Shown here: piece after piece, positions 61,101-64,000 of the stretch
Numbering within the stretch: position 1 is the first letter of the stretch
How the letters are laid out: each line of letters opens with the position of its first letter
Source of the DNA: Tubiluchus corallicola
Lineage: Eukaryota; Priapulida; Priapulimorpha; Priapulimorphida; Tubiluchidae
Direction: 5' to 3'
Length of the DNA: 64,000 nt
Assembly: GCA_030141605.1 (NCBI GenBank)
Contig: JAQGDQ010000142.1
Location: 372,001 to 436,000 of the forward strand
Program-made: the position numbers and the translations under genes
The notes under the pieces: model-generated
The model's database searches: none
Told to the model about the DNA's origin: nothing
The model's input: only the letters and a program-made list of their open reading frames with translations

Positions 61101-62043
61101 GCAGGTAAAAACTTCCCGAAACTTACTGTTAACCGTGCTAGAAAAACCCATTGCTAATTGTATGAAAACGAAACATTAATTTAAAATGAAACATGCTGAC
61201 GTCAGTTTCAGACCCTGGAGTGCGTCTAACTAATCTAGTTGAAAAATTTCTAACTTAACTCAGAAAGTAACAAATGCATTTTTTTTAATTTTCTTCCTAT
61301 CATGACACACAGATTATTGCTTATACAAGAACCAGCCATCTGCTACAAAATAAAACCTCACATCTCAGTTGTAAAATTTGTAAAGACTATGAAAAGTTTT
61401 TGTTGTCGGTGCTGTTAGATAATTGTCTTCTAGTCGTTTTTAACAGTAAAAATTTAATGCTTTGTTTTGGGATAAAGTGGGTTATTGTAACAGACAATTT
61501 AGCAAACAAAAGGCAATTTTAGATTTGGATCATCACCATAATCACCTCTGATGCCATTTAGAAAGCAAAGTGAGCAAAAACTAACCAGAAACCTAAAGCC
61601 TTGATGTCCAACATTTTGATGCGCAATTCAGAAAGAGTTGTCAGTCTTAGTCTAAGTTATTGCTATAATTGTTGGTCTAAACAATTTTCGACATTTTACG
61701 CTTTTGAGAAACTCCATATTTATCAAACAAACTGTTTAAGTAAGATAGGAATTAACTTTAGAAACTGTTATTAAATTTTCCACAACTACTAAGGCTACAG
61801 AGTGATTCATCGTAAAAATGTTTTATAGTATGGTGGCGTGGCAGTCATTGAGAATGGTATTCAAGAAGTTTTGCGTAGAGCGTCAGACATTGAGAAACAG
61901 GATGTCTACTTCGACCTCGGGGACACAGATGTCACTGTTACGCTGAAAAACTCTTGCAAAGTCCTGCTTAAGCATTCCTATACTGAGATTTCATCATGTG
62001 GCAGACGCGTGGATTCAGTGGATTTCTTTGCTTATATTGCTGG
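49180..62043 (+). CDS. RUN, PDZ and PTB domain adaptor protein, 5' part, 15 exons
   Basis: Exons: 49180-49216, 50104-50271, 50990-51065, 51655-51706, 52031-52138, 53097-53145, 53597-53655, 53921-54009, 54383-54443, 54881-54952, 56743-56902, 57935-57997 (optional), 59312-59450, 60123-60168, 61829-62043. Phases are consistent, giving about 464 aa; the C-terminus lies beyond the window. Residues about 10-190 fit a RUN domain (VLLLRNEKDGIRDYNSFLQQ, SLFGFGKRDYYNWIESLP, GRGRLFIRFALARKSL, FNLNI). Residues about 195-310 fit a PDZ domain with carboxylate loop DLGIHL and IETGDVLDELYGVSL. After a His/Pro-rich linker a PTB domain starts at YLVKYVGRVDVGE and runs to SVDFFAYIAG, incomplete. RUN domains often bind small GTPases, PDZ domains C-termini and PTB domains NPxY tails, so a membrane-trafficking or receptor adaptor is inferred. 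The start exon is the least certain part: ATG 49180 was chosen because its phase fits the acceptor at 50103. Confidence 0.8.
51116..51160 (+). repeat. B-box-like tRNA 3' fragment (candidate SINE remnant)
   Basis: CACAAGGTTACGAGTTCGATTCC, written here in parts as CACAAGGTTACG and AGTTCGATTCC, resembles a tRNA anticodon-to-T-arm segment. No 5' half or acceptor stem is present. It is probably a decayed tRNA-derived SINE within an intron. Confidence 0.3.
52078..52342 (+). repeat. 63-bp tandem duplication of an exon end and splice donor
   Basis: The true donor GTAAGT at 52139 follows exon 52031-52138. The last about 50 exon bases plus about 13 intron bases are repeated three more times, with donors at 52202, 52265 and 52328 (period exactly 63). 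Each unit keeps ACCAACAGCACCTTG and the following GTAAGT. Reading through any unit hits TAA or TGA in the sense frame just after the donor, so downstream donors would truncate the protein. The minus-strand ORF of 21-residue repeats is a by-product. Confidence 0.95.
54067..54265. mobile_element. Partial copy of the TTAA piggyBac-like family
   Basis: It begins TTAAAGAAAAGAACAAACC and is collinear with the left half of 58667-59188 (CTTAGAAAAATATAACAA, TATAAAGC, GTCATTCACTT). The right terminus is not found. In an intron of the RUN-PDZ-PTB gene. Confidence 0.65.
57065..57150 (-). repeat. tRNA-like SINE head (candidate)
   Basis: On the minus strand a TGGTCTACTGACCATGG A-box-like motif is followed about 45 bases later by GGTTCCTGGTTCAAATGC, B-box-like, with an anticodon-stem-like segment between. 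It has no proper acceptor stem, so it is read as a tRNA-derived SINE remnant in an intron. Confidence 0.35.
58667..59188. mobile_element. TTAA-flanked piggyBac-like MITE, copy 2 (522 bp)
   Basis: TTAA at 58667-58670 and 59185-59188 border inverted ends AGGAAAGGACAAG and (reverse-complemented) AGGAAAGGCCAAG. The interior is the reverse complement of 33049-33452. No ORF of note. It ends about 120 bases before exon 59312-59450. Confidence 0.82.
60044..60120 (+). repeat. (TTG)n / TTA-rich tract before a splice acceptor
   Basis: Eight or so TTG units plus TTATTA units run up to the acceptor AG at 60121-60122 of the RUN-PDZ-PTB gene. It serves as an unusually long T-rich tract before the exon opening the PTB domain. 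Confidence 0.75.
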
Positions 62044-62110
62044 GTGAGTTATCTCTTATATTAATATTCTTGGTATGGGCTTAATATATTTATTTATTTA
62101 TATATATATA

Positions 62111-62365
62111 AGATTCGAGGCTACAGCTTCGACGAGGGCACCATTTGCGGCGATCTATACATCAAACGAAAGGTCTCGATCTAGTGTCGTGCCATTGATG
62201 GTTTATTTTTTGAATTGGGCTCACCGGAAGGAAGGGGGGACGAAAAACCTCCAAAAATGGCCCTTTTTCGGCCGTTTTTTGCAAAAGTTATACGGCTGAG
62301 ATGTAGAGAACGGGAACGGGCCGAGGGGGGTACTGGGTATGGATAGATAGCCCGTTCAGCGGTGG
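62111..62365. other. GC-rich block of unknown origin in an intron
   Basis: About 250 bases clearly richer in G+C and CpG than the AT-rich flanks, with runs such as GGAAGGAAGGGGGGACG and CGGGCCGAGGGGGG. One open frame spans much of it but shows no domain. The edges are sharp: a TATATATA run precedes it. It could be a transposon fragment, an insertion or a conserved non-coding element. Confidence 0.5.
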
Positions 62366-63609
62366 GTGTAGTATTTGTAATTAATGTACTGTAGGATTTT
62401 GCAAGAAAACTGTCTGTTATTATGTCTGGTTTGCAAGATCATAAGTCTAAACTGTATTTACAGTCTAACGTGGTGCTTTCACACACTGATTGCTTTTTCC
62501 CAAGCAATTTTAGCTACTTTTTCCGGTGCTACTACATGCTTAGCAAATCTCGCACAAGAAGCTCTATAATTCTTGCAAAAGAGAAACTGGGCTACAATAT
62601 GCTTTGTCTGTCTTTTAAAAAGATGCTTATTAAACTGAATGTAGGCTGTCCAAAATCTGTTTTGGCGATTTCTTGCTAACTGCGTATAATTTGTGTAGCC
62701 AGTTCTGTGAGATTACTGTTATTAGCTTGTAGATCGCAAGTTAAAGCAGTCGTTACTATGTAAAGTGCTTGCACATTATTGATTAAAACAGCAATTTCAA
62801 TTTAATTATGTTTACATTTTTGATAAGCTACAGTAAGTTTTTGCTCAAAGACTCTCCATTTAGCGACGTTGAACATTTGACACGTTTTTCTCACTTAATG
62901 AAGCATTTTTTACTTTAACGATGATTTTGTACTTTGCTCTCAGCCATTTTTTATTTTATCACCAAATTTTTTAGCTAATTTGAAGCATTAAAATGGTACA
63001 TATTGCATTATTCTGTTCTAAAACTACACCTAAACCCAACAGTACGATTATTATAATGTTTTTGCTTCCCGACTGACTACGAACTGTGTAAAGCGACATA
63101 TGTTTGCTGATTTATATGCCTCCAGACATCTGAGTTTAAACTTTATGCTAAGGAATTTTGTCTGCAACCTGTTGCAACAACAACTATATGAAATTGTCTT
63201 AAGGTCGTTCTGTGCAGGGCTTGGCTTTCACTATGCAGTGTTTAACTGCTAACTGGCTATATATAGGCTTCAACGTTAAGAAAAGAGATATCTAGCTAGA
63301 TATTGGTAAGAAAGAGAGATGGTTTCAAGTAAACAGAAAGAAATTAATCAGTAGAAATATGGATAAAACTCATAAAACGTTTAATTTATATGATTTATCA
63401 GCATTGATTTTTGCCTCTGGAACGAATCTCAATTCTTTTAGATTACTTTTTATAGAAGCCTTGGTTTCGTGTAACGATGTTTCGCTTAGCATCGCATTTT
63501 GCTGGAACGCATTAGCGTTGTTAAACAAGGACTTGCTGTATGATGATTTTATTACTAATACGCTATTTATTATTTGATTCATTCATTATTTCATGTTAAA
63601 TTGTTAAAG

Positions 63610-64000
63610 TAAAACAGGATGATTTTCATATCTTACCGAATATTGAAATACGGTAAAAGTGTACAATTTAAGACCTATAATAATGCCAAAGTGTTTTTGG
63701 TAATTAAATAATTGGTTAAAGACTTAATTAACGGCGGCTGAGCTCAATTACTGGTGACATCACAACTGAACATAATTTTCAACAGCACAAACATTCCACA
63801 AGCGTGTTGCACATGTTTGCGAAAGCAAAAATGGAAGTACGGTGCTACTGTATAACATTTAGTGTAATATAGAAAAACTCGGCAAATTTTAAGATAAAAA
63901 TTACAAGTTTACCACTGTGCTCATGCATGAGCTCTCGAACGTATGCACGACATCACAACTGAATACCTCTTGTGCAACGCGTTTCCGAGATGCTGGCGCT
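63610..64000. repeat. Dispersed repeat shared with 24350-24720
   Basis: Same ordered landmarks as at 24350-24720 (ACAGGATGAT, AACGGCGG, GCAAATTTTAAG, TTGTGCAACGCG). It runs off the window end, so length and class are unknown. Confidence 0.5.

Larger units (their letters stand above)
62044..64000. other. Intron of the RUN-PDZ-PTB gene to the window end
   Basis: After the donor at 62044 no exon completing the PTB domain is recognised before 64000. The stretch holds a GC-rich block at 62111-62365 and a dispersed repeat from about 63610. The short ORFs at 62422 and 63370 have no convincing relatives. Confidence 0.6.

Noticed and set aside
63370-63582. 70-aa minus-strand ORF ending near FVPEAKINADKSYKLNVL
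   Set aside because: It vaguely looks like a transposon protein tail but is too short and I cannot match it to a family.

Overview
The window is AT-rich animal nuclear DNA. It holds five intron-rich, spliceosomal protein-coding genes with GT..AG introns of about 0.2 to 2.4 kb, separated by intergenic DNA crowded with short inverted-repeat transposons, microsatellites and minisatellites. The PTB and PDZ domains, the NACHT/WD40 gene and the intron density point to a metazoan. Gene density and composition suggest a non-vertebrate (for example a sponge, cnidarian or tunicate); I cannot narrow it further. No bacterial, organellar, viral or CRISPR features are seen.

Layout: (1) 307-6587 (+), the 3' part of a NACHT/WD-repeat (NWD1-like) gene, 10 exons, ending in a CAAX-like tail. 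(2) 8815-10386 (-), a complete 3-exon NXT1/NXT2-type mRNA export factor (134 aa). (3) 13608-20220 (+), a complete 9-exon PPP1R7/SDS22 (324 aa). (4) 26203-44812 (-), a complete 16-exon GMP synthase, GMPS (682 aa). (5) 49180-62043+ (+), the 5' part of a gene encoding a RUN-PDZ-PTB adaptor that I do not recognise as a named family. Pairs 1/2 and 3/4 are tail-to-tail; pairs 2/3 and 4/5 are head-to-head, with 3.2 and 4.4 kb between start codons. Exon joins were checked by hand: splice phases are consistent through all five models. The genes are unrelated housekeeping or signalling functions (apoptosis/NTPase scaffold, mRNA export, PP1 regulation, purine synthesis, membrane adaptor) and do not form a pathway.

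The mobile-element layer is the most distinctive part. It includes hAT-like non-autonomous elements with 8-bp target duplications (40425-41269, 11410-12421, 3181-3635), TA-flanked mariner-like MITEs (15111-15780, 20249-20361, 27239-28186, and a weaker one near 42185), TTAA-flanked piggyBac-like MITEs (33049-33452, 58667-59188), and further families present two or three times.

The most unusual observation is that three tandem arrays in three genes each begin at the 3' edge of a coding exon. Two of them copy the exon end together with its 5' splice site: GMPS (58-bp unit, five donors) and the RUN-PDZ-PTB gene (63-bp unit, four donors). The third starts inside the last codons and stop of PPP1R7 and runs about 800 bp into the 3' flank. 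A WD-like coding stretch in the first gene is interrupted by a hAT element and appears to be a dead or bypassed exon segment.
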